Assembly: GCA_947503155.1 (NCBI GenBank)
Contig: CANNCL010000001.1
Coordinates: 1,054,001-1,118,000 of the forward strand
Reading direction: 5' to 3'
From: an uncultured Erythrobacter sp.
GTDB taxonomy: Bacteria > Pseudomonadota > Alphaproteobacteria > Sphingomonadales > Sphingomonadaceae
Length of the DNA: 64,000 nt
Shown: piece by piece, positions 53,503 to 62,500 of the stretch
Layout: each line of letters opens with the position of its first letter
Position numbering within the stretch: position 1 is the first letter of the stretch
Made by a program: the position numbers and the translations under genes
The notes under the pieces: model-generated
Told to the model about the DNA's origin: nothing
What the model saw: the letters and a program-made list of their open reading frames with translations, nothing else
Database searches by the model: none

Positions 53503-54122
53503 ATATGACCCTCGACACCCAATTTGACGCAGCAGTGGAAGCCCTTGGTCCCGCAGCAATCGCTGTGAAAGGTGGCTAGGGTGACCTGTTCATGGAAATC
53601 ATGAATCCCGCCGACAACAATATCTGGATGCGGTGCGAACCTGTCACTGAGGATCAGTACAAGGCGGTGACGCCCGCTGAACCTTTCTTTAAATCGGGCC
53701 GGGCTGCTGCTGCGATGGACCGGGCGACCTTTGCCGATTCCTGTGACACACCAGAGCAGCTTTTATCAATGAAGTGTGACGGCTTTCTGTTCCATCAAAA
53801 CGCAAGGCCAGGTGACATGATCCCGCCAGAAATAGAAGGCGGACCGATGCGGGTCGCAGTCCATAAGCACCATCTTATCGGCTTTGAAGCAGGGCGAGAA
53901 TTGGTGGTGATGGACCATGATGGCGAGCAGTTCATTGAGGTGATTGGGAGGCCGGATAGGGACGACGATCTGGTTTTGCCGGAAGGCGCGTTTTTGCGGA
54001 CAATCACGCTGGTAGAGCCATTTGTTGTGATGCTCCCAGAACCCACAACGACGTTTTTCTGGATGAGCGACAATATTCGCAGTTTTCAAGGGCCCGTTGA
54101 TCTGCCCGCTTCAAAAACTTGA
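53499..54122 (+). pseudogene. Cluster protein of unknown function interrupted by an in-frame amber codon
   Basis: The coding frame starts at an ATG overlapping the dehalogenase stop (ATGA), runs 26 codons (TLDTQFDAAVEALGPAAIAVKGG), meets TAG at 53577 and continues in the same frame for 181 codons to a normal stop just before the DUF2855 gene. No shift is needed, so a single base change explains it. An ATG at 53592 with GGGTGA upstream could restart translation, giving a 176-residue product. The body holds DMIPPEIEGGPMRVAVHKHHLIGF and FLRTITLVEPFVVMLPEP. No family is recognised. Its place before DUF2855 suggests a shared pathway. Confidence 0.65.
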
Positions 54123-54137
54123 ATGGAGAATGACGCG

Positions 54138-55223
54138 ATGAACAAAGTGACCGAATTATGGGTGACGCGCGACGAATTGCGTCAGACAAAGGTTGTCGAG
54201 ACGGACCAATCGCCGCTCGAAAATGGTCAAATCCGCGTGGCGATCGACAAGATGGGCCTGACTGCAAACAATGTCAGTTACGCCGTATCAGGCGAGGCAA
54301 TCGGCTATTGGAAATATTACCCGACCGAGGGCGAATGGGGCAAGGTCCCCGGTTGGGCCATGGCGGATGTTGTGGAATCGCGTAGCGATACCATCAGTGT
54401 GGGCGAGCGTCTGTGGGGCTTTTTCCCGATGGCGTCTGAAGTCGTACTCAATCCGGGGCAGGCAGCCGAAGATTTCTTCGTCGATGATACACCGCATAGG
54501 CGCGACTTGCCGGCGCTCTACAATCTTTACCGCCGGACACAGGGTGAACCCGACTTTCTAAAACCGTTGGAGGACGAGCGCTGCCTGCTGTTCCCTCTCT
54601 TCGCCACATCTTATATGCTCTACGACTATTTGATCGACAATGATTTCTTCGGCGCTGAGCAGGTGGTCATCGGGTCGGTATCATCGAAGACCGGTTTTGG
54701 CCTCGCGCATCTGCTTGGTAATGATCCAAAGGTTGCGCAGAAGGTCGTGGGTCTGACTTCTCGAGGCAATGTCGGTTTTGTCGAAGGGCTGGCATGCTGC
54801 GACCAGGTCGTGACTTACGGCAAGGAGAGCGAGATTGATTCATTGCTGCGAACTGCCTGGGTCGATATGTCGGGTGACGGGCCGCTCACCGGGAAGTTGC
54901 ACCACTTGCTTGGTGAACGCATGGTCGAGAGCTGCATCGTCGGCGCAACTCACTGGGAAGCCGAACGCAAGCGGGACAAGGACCTGCCCGGTGCCAAGCC
55001 CAAGTTCTTCTTCGCACCCGGCCACATCGCGAAACGCGATGCTGAGTGGGGCCAGGGCGAGATTTGGCGGCGCGGATCGGAGGCAAGCGTCGGGATCGCG
55101 CAATCCATCTCCAAACAGATTACGGTTGAACGCCATTCGGGTGCTGAGGAAGTGGCGCAGATTTGGTGCGATATGCTGGACAATAAGGTATCACCCATCC
55201 GCGGAGTGATGATCTCGATTTAA
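54138..55223 (+). CDS. DUF2855 family protein
   Basis: 361 residues from ATG of MNKVTELWVTRDELRQTKV with GGAG eight bases upstream; an earlier ATG adds five codons. The family pattern is LTANNVSYAVSGEAIGYWKYYPTEGEWGKVPGWAMADVVESR, followed by an MDR-like cofactor domain with VVIGSVSSKTGFGLAHLL. DUF2855 proteins look like relatives of medium-chain dehydrogenases but are uncharacterised. It follows the interrupted gene by 15 bases in the CurA/dehalogenase operon. A redox step in the pathway is likely. Confidence 0.8.
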   Translation: MNKVTELWVTRDELRQTKVVETDQSPLENGQIRVAIDKMGLTANNVSYAVSGEAIGYWKYYPTEGEWGKVPGWAMADVVESRSDTISVGERLWGFFPMASEVVLNPGQAAEDFFVDDTPHRRDLPALYNLYRRTQGEPDFLKPLEDERCLLFPLFATSYMLYDYLIDNDFFGAEQVVIGSVSSKTGFGLAHLLGNDPKVAQKVVGLTSRGNVGFVEGLACCDQVVTYGKESEIDSLLRTAWVDMSGDGPLTGKLHHLLGERMVESCIVGATHWEAERKRDKDLPGAKPKFFFAPGHIAKRDAEWGQGEIWRRGSEASVGIAQSISKQITVERHSGAEEVAQIWCDMLDNKVSPIRGVMISI

Positions 55224-55250
55224 TCTCTTGTCAGCCCTGGAGAACGCTCG

Positions 55251-55553
55251 ATGAAAACCTCGATACCAATTGTCGTCTCAGCCCTGCTTGTTGCCACACC
55301 TTTGCTTGCGAACGAAGAAGCTGACGACCAAGCCAAGGCGCGAGAGAATTTTCAGCAGGCGGACTCAGACAGTGACGGGAGGCTGACCCCAGCCGAGTTT
55401 CGAAATTTCATCGATGCAAATGCTGAAGATGGATTGGGTCGTGCAGGCATGGTGCGCCGCTTTGGCGCCTATGGAACTGCATTTGAGAGGGTGGACAAGA
55501 ATGAGGATGGCGTGGTGACAGCACTCGAGCTTGCAGCGGCAAGACGAAACTAA
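55251..55553 (+). CDS. Exported EF-hand protein
   Basis: 100 residues with GGAGA eight bases upstream. Signal peptide 1-20 (ATPLLANEE). Two EF-hand calcium loops: DSDSDGRLTPAE and DKNEDGVVTALE. It would bind calcium in the periplasm and is small enough to be a buffering or accessory protein. Last gene of the operon that starts at 51548. Such EF-hand proteins are common in sphingomonads and need not belong to the pathway. Confidence 0.8.
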   Translation: MKTSIPIVVSALLVATPLLANEEADDQAKARENFQQADSDSDGRLTPAEFRNFIDANAEDGLGRAGMVRRFGAYGTAFERVDKNEDGVVTALELAAARRN

Positions 55554-55675
55554 GCCATGACCTTGAAGAAATCGCTCAGCATCGCTGGCGTGAATGCGTT
55601 CAGCTTTGCTGGTCGATCGAACGTGATTGTCGCAACGCCCTGTTCGACCGCATAAAGAATTTGGTTGTCGCTCAT
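55550..55675 (-). pseudogene. Crotonase (enoyl-CoA hydratase) N-terminal remnant
   Basis: 41 codons that read as the start of the crotonase family (ILYAVEQGVATITFDRPAKLNAFTPAMLSDFF), where full genes have about 250. The start overlaps the GST stop by 4 bases (ATGA), so it was once the second gene of a GST-crotonase operon. The remainder is deleted and the frame ends in TAG at the EF-hand gene. It indicates a lost beta-oxidation-like step. Confidence 0.75.
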
Positions 55676-56829
55676 TGCTGTTTAGCTCCCCAAACTTCCT
55701 GATTGTCCTGACGCTCCATCCGGCGGCTAGTGCGCAGGCCGAACAGCTTTTCGAGCCCTGTGCTTTCAAAGACGGAGCGGATTGCGGTCCGGTCGTTCTG
55801 CGATTGGCGATCAAACGCATCCTGGAGTCGTTGCAGGAGGTAGAAACGATACGGGATGACAACCGTTTCGATGGCCGCCCTTCTCCATTCAAATGGTGCC
55901 AGTCCCATGCCGCTCTTCATCGACTTGTTGTTGGTCGGCGATCCAGCTTCGATCTCTGGATGGCGGTCCAGCCAGCTGTTGGCGCGCTCTACATGCGCGT
56001 TAATTTCAGGAAAGTAGTCGTCTGCGATGAAGCGCATAAGTTGAAGCAGGCTTTCAGGAAGGTTGTCGCCGGATACCAATTGGCCTTTGGAGTTTGCCAG
56101 CGCCTCATCAACAAAGACTTCGGCCATGTTCATCCGCTCAACCCAGCGGAACACATTGGGAGCACTGACTTGCATCAGCCGCAATGGAACAGGGTCACGG
56201 GCAAGGTGAGCATACATCGCGCCGATCAAGCCGTAGTCGGCAATTGTAGCATGACCGCCCAGAATGAAGGGATGTTCTCTCAGATGTCGCTCCATGAGTA
56301 ACAGAAATTGGGCGTAGCTTTCTTCGACTAGCTTGTAAGTTTTCGTGTTCACTCCGAACACCTCAGCAGCCTTTCTCATTCGGCCACTGGCGTGAAGAAA
56401 GGCTGCATCTTTCGACTCATTGGGAAGGCCCGTTGGGAGGACGTCGCGGAAGACTTCACGCAAGAAAGGCAGGTTCACTTCATCGAAATTCCAACGATAG
56501 TGCATCGCCGGACGCAGAAGGCCATGCGAACCGAACAGCTCGAACAGATGCGCGATCGTCAGTAGCTTGGGATCTGCGGGATAGATCGGATTCTTGCTAA
56601 ATCCTGCGCTATCGAGATGATCGATTATGTCTGCGCCGTCTTGAATGATCGACCCTGCAGAGGTTTTGATCACGGGTATGATCCAGCGACCGATCTGCGG
56701 GACGATCTCGCCTGTGAACTCCTCGCTGCCGGCCTTTATTTCGGTAAAGGGGACAGCGTGCATGCGCATGTAGGACCGCGCCCTTGCTGTGTAGAGTGAT
56801 CCGGCCATTCCATAGAGCGTGTAGGTCAT
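55672..56829 (-). CDS. Long glutathione S-transferase-like protein
   Basis: 385 residues. N-terminal thioredoxin fold: MTYTLYGMAGSLYTARARSYMRMH, GRWIIPVIKTSAG (cis-Pro) and IIQDGADIIDHLD (glutathione site). The C-terminal helical domain includes HPFILGGHATIADYGLIGAMYAHL and then a further 150 residues. It resembles the 335-residue protein at 49365, so the cluster has two long GSTs of one type. A regulon palindrome lies 39 bases upstream. Once followed by a crotonase gene, of which only the start remains. Confidence 0.78.
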   Translation of the reverse strand: MTYTLYGMAGSLYTARARSYMRMHAVPFTEIKAGSEEFTGEIVPQIGRWIIPVIKTSAGSIIQDGADIIDHLDSAGFSKNPIYPADPKLLTIAHLFELFGSHGLLRPAMHYRWNFDEVNLPFLREVFRDVLPTGLPNESKDAAFLHASGRMRKAAEVFGVNTKTYKLVEESYAQFLLLMERHLREHPFILGGHATIADYGLIGAMYAHLARDPVPLRLMQVSAPNVFRWVERMNMAEVFVDEALANSKGQLVSGDNLPESLLQLMRFIADDYFPEINAHVERANSWLDRHPEIEAGSPTNNKSMKSGMGLAPFEWRRAAIETVVIPYRFYLLQRLQDAFDRQSQNDRTAIRSVFESTGLEKLFGLRTSRRMERQDNQEVWGAKQQ

Positions 56830-56867
56830 GGTGCAGTCTTTCCTGGCGATCCCAATGATAAAAGTTA

Positions 56868-56884
56868 TGGCACTATTAGTGCAA
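56868..56884. promoter_or_regulatory. 17-bp regulon palindrome, site 5
   Basis: TGGCACTATTAGTGCAA matches TGACACTA-N-TAGTGTCA at 13 of 16 positions, with an intact CACTA-N-TAGTG centre. It lies just upstream of the long GST gene. Confidence 0.6.
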
Positions 56885-56938
56885 TTACATTGCGTACGTC
56901 AATCCGCGGTGCCCCGAAAATGATGATTCATTAGCGGA

Positions 56939-57187
56939 ATGACGCAGAGATCGACCACTGGCCTCCAAGCTGACGACCCAGAGCTGTTCAAGACGCTCAT
57001 TCGGAGGCCCGCGACCGCTTGGCCAACCCTTGCGCTTTTGGCCTCTGCCAATCCGCACAAGATTACTTCGAAACATGATCGCTTCCGGTGCAAGTCAAAC
57101 CGGGTAGTTTTGGAGTGGGTGATGACGCCTTTGTTTATCTATCAAAACTACCATCTGATGCATCATCTCCATCCTACGGTTCCATAA
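56939..57187 (+). pseudogene. Fatty acid desaturase, internally deleted remnant
   Basis: About 82 codons. The beginning (PELFKTLIRRPATAWPTLALLA) fits the N-terminus of membrane fatty acid desaturases, and the end (EWVMTPLFIYQNYHLMHHLHPTVP) carries the last His box YHLMHHLHP of that family. The two other His boxes and all central helices are missing. It cannot be active. Like the other remnants here it keeps both ends and loses the middle. Confidence 0.55.
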
Positions 57188-57483
57188 TCTCTGAAGCCGA
57201 CTGGAGCTGAGTCAAGTTAAGGAAGCTACCGGTTTGATTGATAGGCCAGATAACCAGCTAAATTGAGTAAACTCCTCTCGGGGTAATTCCCGCCAGCACG
57301 ATTGGGACAGTAAAGAGGTTGAGAATTAGGCGTGGTTGGTTTCTCAAATACTAAACGCCGCAATTGGATCGAGAGAAGATTGGCTTTTTCTACCCTAGCG
57401 GACAAGGAGCGACCCTTGCACAAACGGTTCATCCCAAGCCAGTATGCAAAAGCCGAGACTTAGATGGAAAGCAGTCATCTAGC

Positions 57484-57555
57484 CTCCCTGTTCTTTCCCA
57501 GCTGAACAAGAAATTCAGACAGGAGGCTGGTGACATCCAGACTGCGCCATTCACC
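57484..57555 (+). repeat. Degenerate copy C of the array tail and conserved block
   Basis: CTCCCTG and TTCCCAG lie 11 bases apart, the spacing of the last two forward heptamers in arrays A and B. They are followed by GAGGCTGGTGACATCCAG and ACTGCGCCATTCACC, which align with the conserved block after both arrays. The 22-bp phased part is missing. It lies in the same orientation as copies A and B. Confidence 0.6.
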
Positions 57556-58026
57556 TATTTTTAGTGTAAGAGAAGCGTCAGAGAGCGGTTCACGACGAGC
57601 GCGGGGCAGGTGATTGAGCGTTGCAGGACATTGCACAATGTAGACACCAAATTGCAGTTCAGTTTGACAAGGATGCTTCTTAAACAACCGTTCTTGGACG
57701 GAAAGATCGGCAAAAATCCCCGCTCGACTGCTCCAGCTCATTACTGAGAAATGCATTGCTCCAGATTTCGTTGAATATGCCTAGCTGCATGAACACGTGC
57801 CAACTTACGCCCAGACTAACGGCAGCAGGCGAGTGGAGCCTTAAAATTTGCACTTGGCTCAAAGCTGCAAAAAAATCCTTTCGAATTGGAAAGGCGGGTC
57901 TTCGCAAACAATCTGCGCCGCCAACGCCTGCGTCATTCCAATTCGTCGTAAGGTTTGTGAAGTTTAGCGATCAATTGGGATCAAGATCATGGTGCCAGAA
58001 GAGGACTCGACTTGAAGGTGTAAACC

Positions 58027-58052
58027 TTTGATTTTAATCATATAAAATCAAA
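58027..58052. repeat. AT-rich inverted repeat
   Basis: Arms TTTGATTTTA and TAAAATCAAA are perfect over 10 bp with a 6-base centre ATCATA. It lies just before the tandem ATGCCCCCA motifs. It could be a protein-binding site at an element end. Confidence 0.5.
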
Positions 58053-58100
58053 CAGTATCGAAACATGCCCCCAGCTATGCCCCCAAAAAGGTTTGGCTGG

Positions 58101-58736
58101 CTAGGTTAGACGCCTTTCGATCCTTCCCTGCAATAGCCCAACAGTCCGCATCATCTCAACCGCGCAAAGCCCGTCCAGATATTCGTATTCATCCAGCAAC
58201 CGCCCATAGGTTTGCCGGTGCATACCCTTTGGCCGCTTAATACGCTGTTCCCACCCTTGCGGGCATCCTAGCCGCTTCTGGAGCCGGTTCAACGCTTCGA
58301 ATGGCCTGTCTCGCTGCGATATTCGTTGGGATTGATAGCCTAGCCGCCAAGCCTTACGCGATGCGAACCTATCGCCGCCGGGTGGCAAATAGAGTTTGCC
58401 AGCGCGGTGCCCGCGATAAGGGCAGAGCATCCACCAGCGTTTGCCGCCGAAATTCGGTTCGGAGAAAGTGATGCGGATAGATTGTTCGACTTCTTCGCGT
58501 TCATCGCCTTCGCCGCGCGTATAGTCCAGGATCAACCGTTCGCAGCCAAGTTCGCGCATATCCGCGCGGTAGCTGATACTGCCAGAAGGTTCGCCGCCAC
58601 GATTCCAACGCAGTATGCCAGACTTCTCATAGCCGGGTCGCGCCATGCCGTTGCGGATCATCCACGCCAGATCGATGCGCCGCGAAGCATCCGCCGTTGG
58701 TCTTCCATATTGTCTGCCTGAACCGTAACCACCCAT
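58101..58736 (-). CDS. Conserved hypothetical protein of mobile regions
   Basis: 211 residues. It begins MGGYGSGRQYGRPTADASRRIDLAWMIRNG, a start shared by a family of hypothetical proteins common in alphaproteobacterial islands and prophages. The middle has GSISYRADMREL and WMLCPYRGHRAGKLYLPPGGDRFASRKAWRLGYQSQR, a layout that recalls a degenerate zinc-ribbon region. Function unknown. It is transcribed in the same direction as the GIY-YIG and restriction genes upstream but has its own palindrome-bearing promoter. Confidence 0.65.
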   Translation of the reverse strand: MGGYGSGRQYGRPTADASRRIDLAWMIRNGMARPGYEKSGILRWNRGGEPSGSISYRADMRELGCERLILDYTRGEGDEREEVEQSIRITFSEPNFGGKRWWMLCPYRGHRAGKLYLPPGGDRFASRKAWRLGYQSQRISQRDRPFEALNRLQKRLGCPQGWEQRIKRPKGMHRQTYGRLLDEYEYLDGLCAVEMMRTVGLLQGRIERRLT

Positions 58737-58740
58737 ATCA

Positions 58741-58762
58741 GTGTGTTATATGATTAACACAC
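58741..58762. promoter_or_regulatory. Palindrome in the promoter of the 211-residue protein
   Basis: Arms GTGTGTTA and TAACACAC are perfect over 8 bp around TATGAT. It ends 4 bases before the start codon of the minus-strand gene. A repressor site overlapping the -10 region is likely; the transcript may be leaderless or nearly so. Confidence 0.55.
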
Positions 58763-58792
58763 GAAATAGAAGGTTGGTACTATGCAACCGCT

Positions 58793-59548
58793 TCACAAGT
58801 TCCAATAACGCACGGGGTTCTGCACATGCTTAAGTGCATTAAGCGCTATCCGTTTGCCCCTCTCTCCCGCGTAGAGTTCCCGTATCTCATCCGGTGCGAG
58901 ATTGCCGTTGAAGCCAGAGCGGCTTGGAATGCTCTCAGTCAATTGAGGGAAGTTCTCACGTGTGGCGACTAACCACTCATCAGCGACAAATGCATCGATG
59001 ACGACACCGCGAATAACACTGAGAATATAGTCAGCGCGCGATGCCTTATGCCGATCAATCCGCCACGCCAGACGCGTCTGCTCGTAAATTTCCTCGGGTG
59101 AAGCGCCAGTGAAACGATTGATATTGATAAGCACCAATTTGTGCTCCGGCTCGGTTTCAATCTGGGGAAGGTCATACTTGTCTTTGATCTGGTGTGCATG
59201 CATCGGGCCTCTATCACCACTTCCTCGTCCGCCCGCGATGTTCTCAAGTCCCGGATAGGCATCGATCAATGCCGCCTCGACCTCGAATATTGCACGATCG
59301 GGGATTCCGTGGCGGTGAATCACATGCAGCACATCGAGACCACTTCGCGTTATTTCCCTGATGCGAGAAAGCTTGGTGGAAACTTCGTCCTCATCATCTT
59401 CCAGCGTAAGCGCCGCCACCATATGAGCGAAGACACGGTTGCCTTTCCCTTTACCGACATAGAACGTCTCGCCATTGCGAGGGTCGACAAGTCTATAGAC
59501 GTAGTTGCCAAGCTCTTTGGCGACTGTTTCGCTAAAGGTCTCGCTCAT
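58793..59548 (-). CDS. GIY-YIG nuclease family protein
   Basis: 251 residues. The N-terminal domain reads YVYRLVDPRNGETFYVGKGKGNRVFAHM, a GIY-YIG variant of the LEM-3-like type, with VFEVEAALIDAYP supplying the later Glu and GGRGSGDRGP an Arg/Asn region. The C-terminal half (NINRFTGASPEEIYEQTRLAWRI) is another small domain, possibly DNA-binding. It overlaps the large methyltransferase-type enzyme by 4 bases (ATGA), so it is translationally coupled and probably acts with it as a nuclease in a defence cassette. Confidence 0.75.
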   Translation of the reverse strand: MSETFSETVAKELGNYVYRLVDPRNGETFYVGKGKGNRVFAHMVAALTLEDDEDEVSTKLSRIREITRSGLDVLHVIHRHGIPDRAIFEVEAALIDAYPGLENIAGGRGSGDRGPMHAHQIKDKYDLPQIETEPEHKLVLININRFTGASPEEIYEQTRLAWRIDRHKASRADYILSVIRGVVIDAFVADEWLVATRENFPQLTESIPSRSGFNGNLAPDEIRELYAGERGKRIALNALKHVQNPVRYWNL

Positions 59549-62500
59549 AGCTCCTGCACGTCAATTGGCATTTCGATCCCGCGCATGATGCGGTCTGTTT
59601 CGAACAAGATTTTGATGATCTTTTGATAATGGCGGATATCGTCCCAGCTTAAGGTGCGGCCCTTGCGGTCTTTCAACCATTTTTGCGCTGGCTGGTATCC
59701 GCCGATGTAAAAGCCCCAGCTTACCTCTGGCACTTTGTCGAAATATTGCCCTTCATCGTCCTTACCGTTGATGTAGACGCGGTCCCCTTCGAAGCGGGGC
59801 TTATCGACTACGCTGGCTTGCCCATCTGGCGCGTCGCCATCGAAGGGGTAGGGCGCATCGCCAATGGCAGTGTCTTCCATCAGGTGCAGGCGACGCAGGG
59901 CCTCGCCCTGTTCACTGATCGCGCGGAACATTTCCGGCGATGATGGAAAGGGAACGCGGGGGAAGTCTATCTTGAGGAATTCGGCATAGGTTTCGCGATA
60001 GGCGGGGCAATGCAGCACGCCATAGATGTAGTCGAAAACCTTTACCTCAGATGGGCGAGAGTCTTCTGTTGTCGCGCTGAACTCGGAACCCATTTCGCGC
60101 ACAATGTCAGTATCAGAAGGGTCGATCCCGGCGGCTTCGCATATCTCAGAGTAGAGTTTGGGATCTAGGTTGACGGTGCGATCATTTGAGGAAAATGCAT
60201 CAGCCTGATCTGCGCCTAAGTCAGGGTATCGGTAGAGGGGAGCGAAATCGTTGGCTTCTTTGATGCTAAGCGAATGGTGCTGGATCGCACAGTCGAAGAC
60301 AAGTGCGTCAGTAAAGGGCCTCTCTTGCTCGATCCGACGGTTAAAGCTCAGCGCTAAATTTGAATTGCCGACTACATGATCCATAACTTCGTTTCTGGGC
60401 CAATCTGTCAATTCCGAACCTCGGAACGATGCCCTTCTGTCGAAAGGGCGGTAGCACATCGGAATCAAATGCTCGTGGATCGACAGATTTCTTAGCGCAG
60501 GTCTAGCTTCTGACATCTTCCAGCCTCGAGTGTCACCGGGCTTATACTTTCCGTTTTTCTTCGATCCGAAGAATTTTCTTCGAGTCTCGTCGTCGTTGGT
60601 GTTTGGATCAATAAACGTCTCAATTTTTGAGATGAGATCGCTTTCCGAAAAGTCCACGGCAAGCCCATCGCGCGCCGTGATTATGCCCTTGCTCTGCACT
60701 GGGAATAATTCGCCTAACGACGCACCCACCTCGTAAGCTACCGCATGCTTAGCGTCGAATGGAACGAAGAAGTAATAGGGATGAAAAAGGTCAATTTTTG
60801 TCCAATTGTTGCCTGGCAACCCTTGGGCGTTGAGCGCCTGCTCTTTGGATTTCCTCTGACCCCAGAGATCGGAATGAAAGACCTCGGCGAGATGGTCTTT
60901 CTCATGGTTTACCTTTTTGCGGGTGGCGACGATCACAGAAACGCCTTGCTTGATGTCAAATACGTTCTTGTCAGGCGATCCATCGGGGCAAACCTCCTTA
61001 CGATTTGAATTGCCATGCAGATTCATTACGAAGATTTTGTCGAACGTTTTTAGCAAATGCCAGCGCATCCCCCGGAATGTAGGGTTATCAAGGTATCCGT
61101 GATTGGTGATGAACCCCAACACGCCCTCACCGTTCTTCTCGATCATGCTTTCGGCAAAACGAATGAATTTCACATAGTCGTCTTGCAGCCAATGCTTGCG
61201 CTCTCCGAAGTGCACCCCGTCGACGTATTTGTAATCTTCGATCAGCCCGGTGATCCACTTGCCATTGTTCTGGCTGATGCCCGAATAAGGCGGATTGCCC
61301 ATCACGCACATGATCGGGGTTTGGCGCTTGATATCGCTGGCCGCTTTCGCTTCATCGGCAATCGCGCGCGACAGACCAAACAAGGTCTGTTCAACCCGCT
61401 CGCCTTCTTCCAGACTGTTGGTGAGATAGACACCCAGACGCGGCGCCTTATCATTTGGTTTGTACCCCAGACCGGTCAGGATCATATCCAGCTTCATATG
61501 ACACATGGCATAGCTGGCCATCAGCAGCTCAAAACCGTGAATGCGCGGGATCAGATCATTTTCGACATAGTTCGACCATTGGCTGGGCGCGATGCCCTTT
61601 ACCCGCTCCGAAATCAGTTTCACCGCCTCAGCCAGAAACGTGCCGGTGCCGGTAGCGGGATCAAGTATCTGGACGCGGTGGACCTCCTTCTTGATTGTCG
61701 CGGGCTTGCCGGTCTTGGGATCATTCTGTCCGGTATCCCAATCCACCGAAATACGGCTGGTATCGGCCAGACCATCGGCCAGACCAAATTCGGTTTTCAG
61801 CACTTCATCCACCGCACGAACGATGAAATTCACCACCGGCTCCGGCGTGTACCAGACGCCGCGCGCTTTACGCTTGGCCGGGTTATATTCAGCCAGGAAT
61901 GTCTCATAGAAATGCAGAAACGGGTCTTGGCGTTTTGTCACCTTGCCGAAATGGCGCAGCACCTTTTCCATGTCAGCAGCAAGGAAAACCGCGCAAAGAT
62001 CATCCACGACCCGGCGCAGGCGTTCATCAAGATTAGGCCCAGCGATATAGACGAACAGGGCGCGCAAAAACGGGTTAGACTTAGGCAACAGGTCAAGCGC
62101 TTCGGTGCGGGTGAATGTGTCCAGCGTCTCGTCATGCAGGCGCGCGGCAAACAGGCCGTAAGCAATCGTCTCGGCATAGATATCCGCGAAATCCGCCACG
62201 GTGATATCGCTGATTAGATTGGCTTTGAATGCCTCATACTGGCCGATCAGGTCGGTTGCGGTGGCACCATCTCCCTTGGCCTTCATATCGGCCACCAGAG
62301 CGTTACCCATAATCTCTTTTATCAGCGCAGCCTTGCCCGCCATCAGCTCTGCCAATCGCTTGGATGAGGTAACGCTTAGCGGGGTGATGCTGGCGAAGTC
62401 GATTAGCCGGGCTTGCAGCCGTGCGAAGGATTCTGGCCGCGCGGGTATTGTCGGGATCAAGTCGGCAATGGTGATGAAATCCACCGCCACGCCTTCCACA

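Larger units (their letters stand above)
57188..58100. other. Long non-coding stretch with array-tail remnant
   Basis: 913 bases without a convincing gene. It contains the degenerate array tail at 57484-57555, an AT-rich inverted repeat at 58027-58052, and two copies of ATGCCCCCA (58065 and 58077) that start 12 bases apart. Short open frames here have no recognisable content. It is likely a junction between the catabolic cluster and the defence cassette. Confidence 0.5.

Noticed and set aside
53577..53579. Pyrrolysine or other recoding at the amber codon
   Set aside because: No Pyl genes are seen, the cluster holds several other broken genes, and a simple nonsense mutation or restart is a sufficient explanation.
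61057..62217. Long open frame on the plus strand inside the restriction-methylation gene (386 codons)
   Set aside because: It lies fully opposite a well-supported enzyme with clear motifs, and its translation shows no recognisable domain. It is a shadow of the coding bias.
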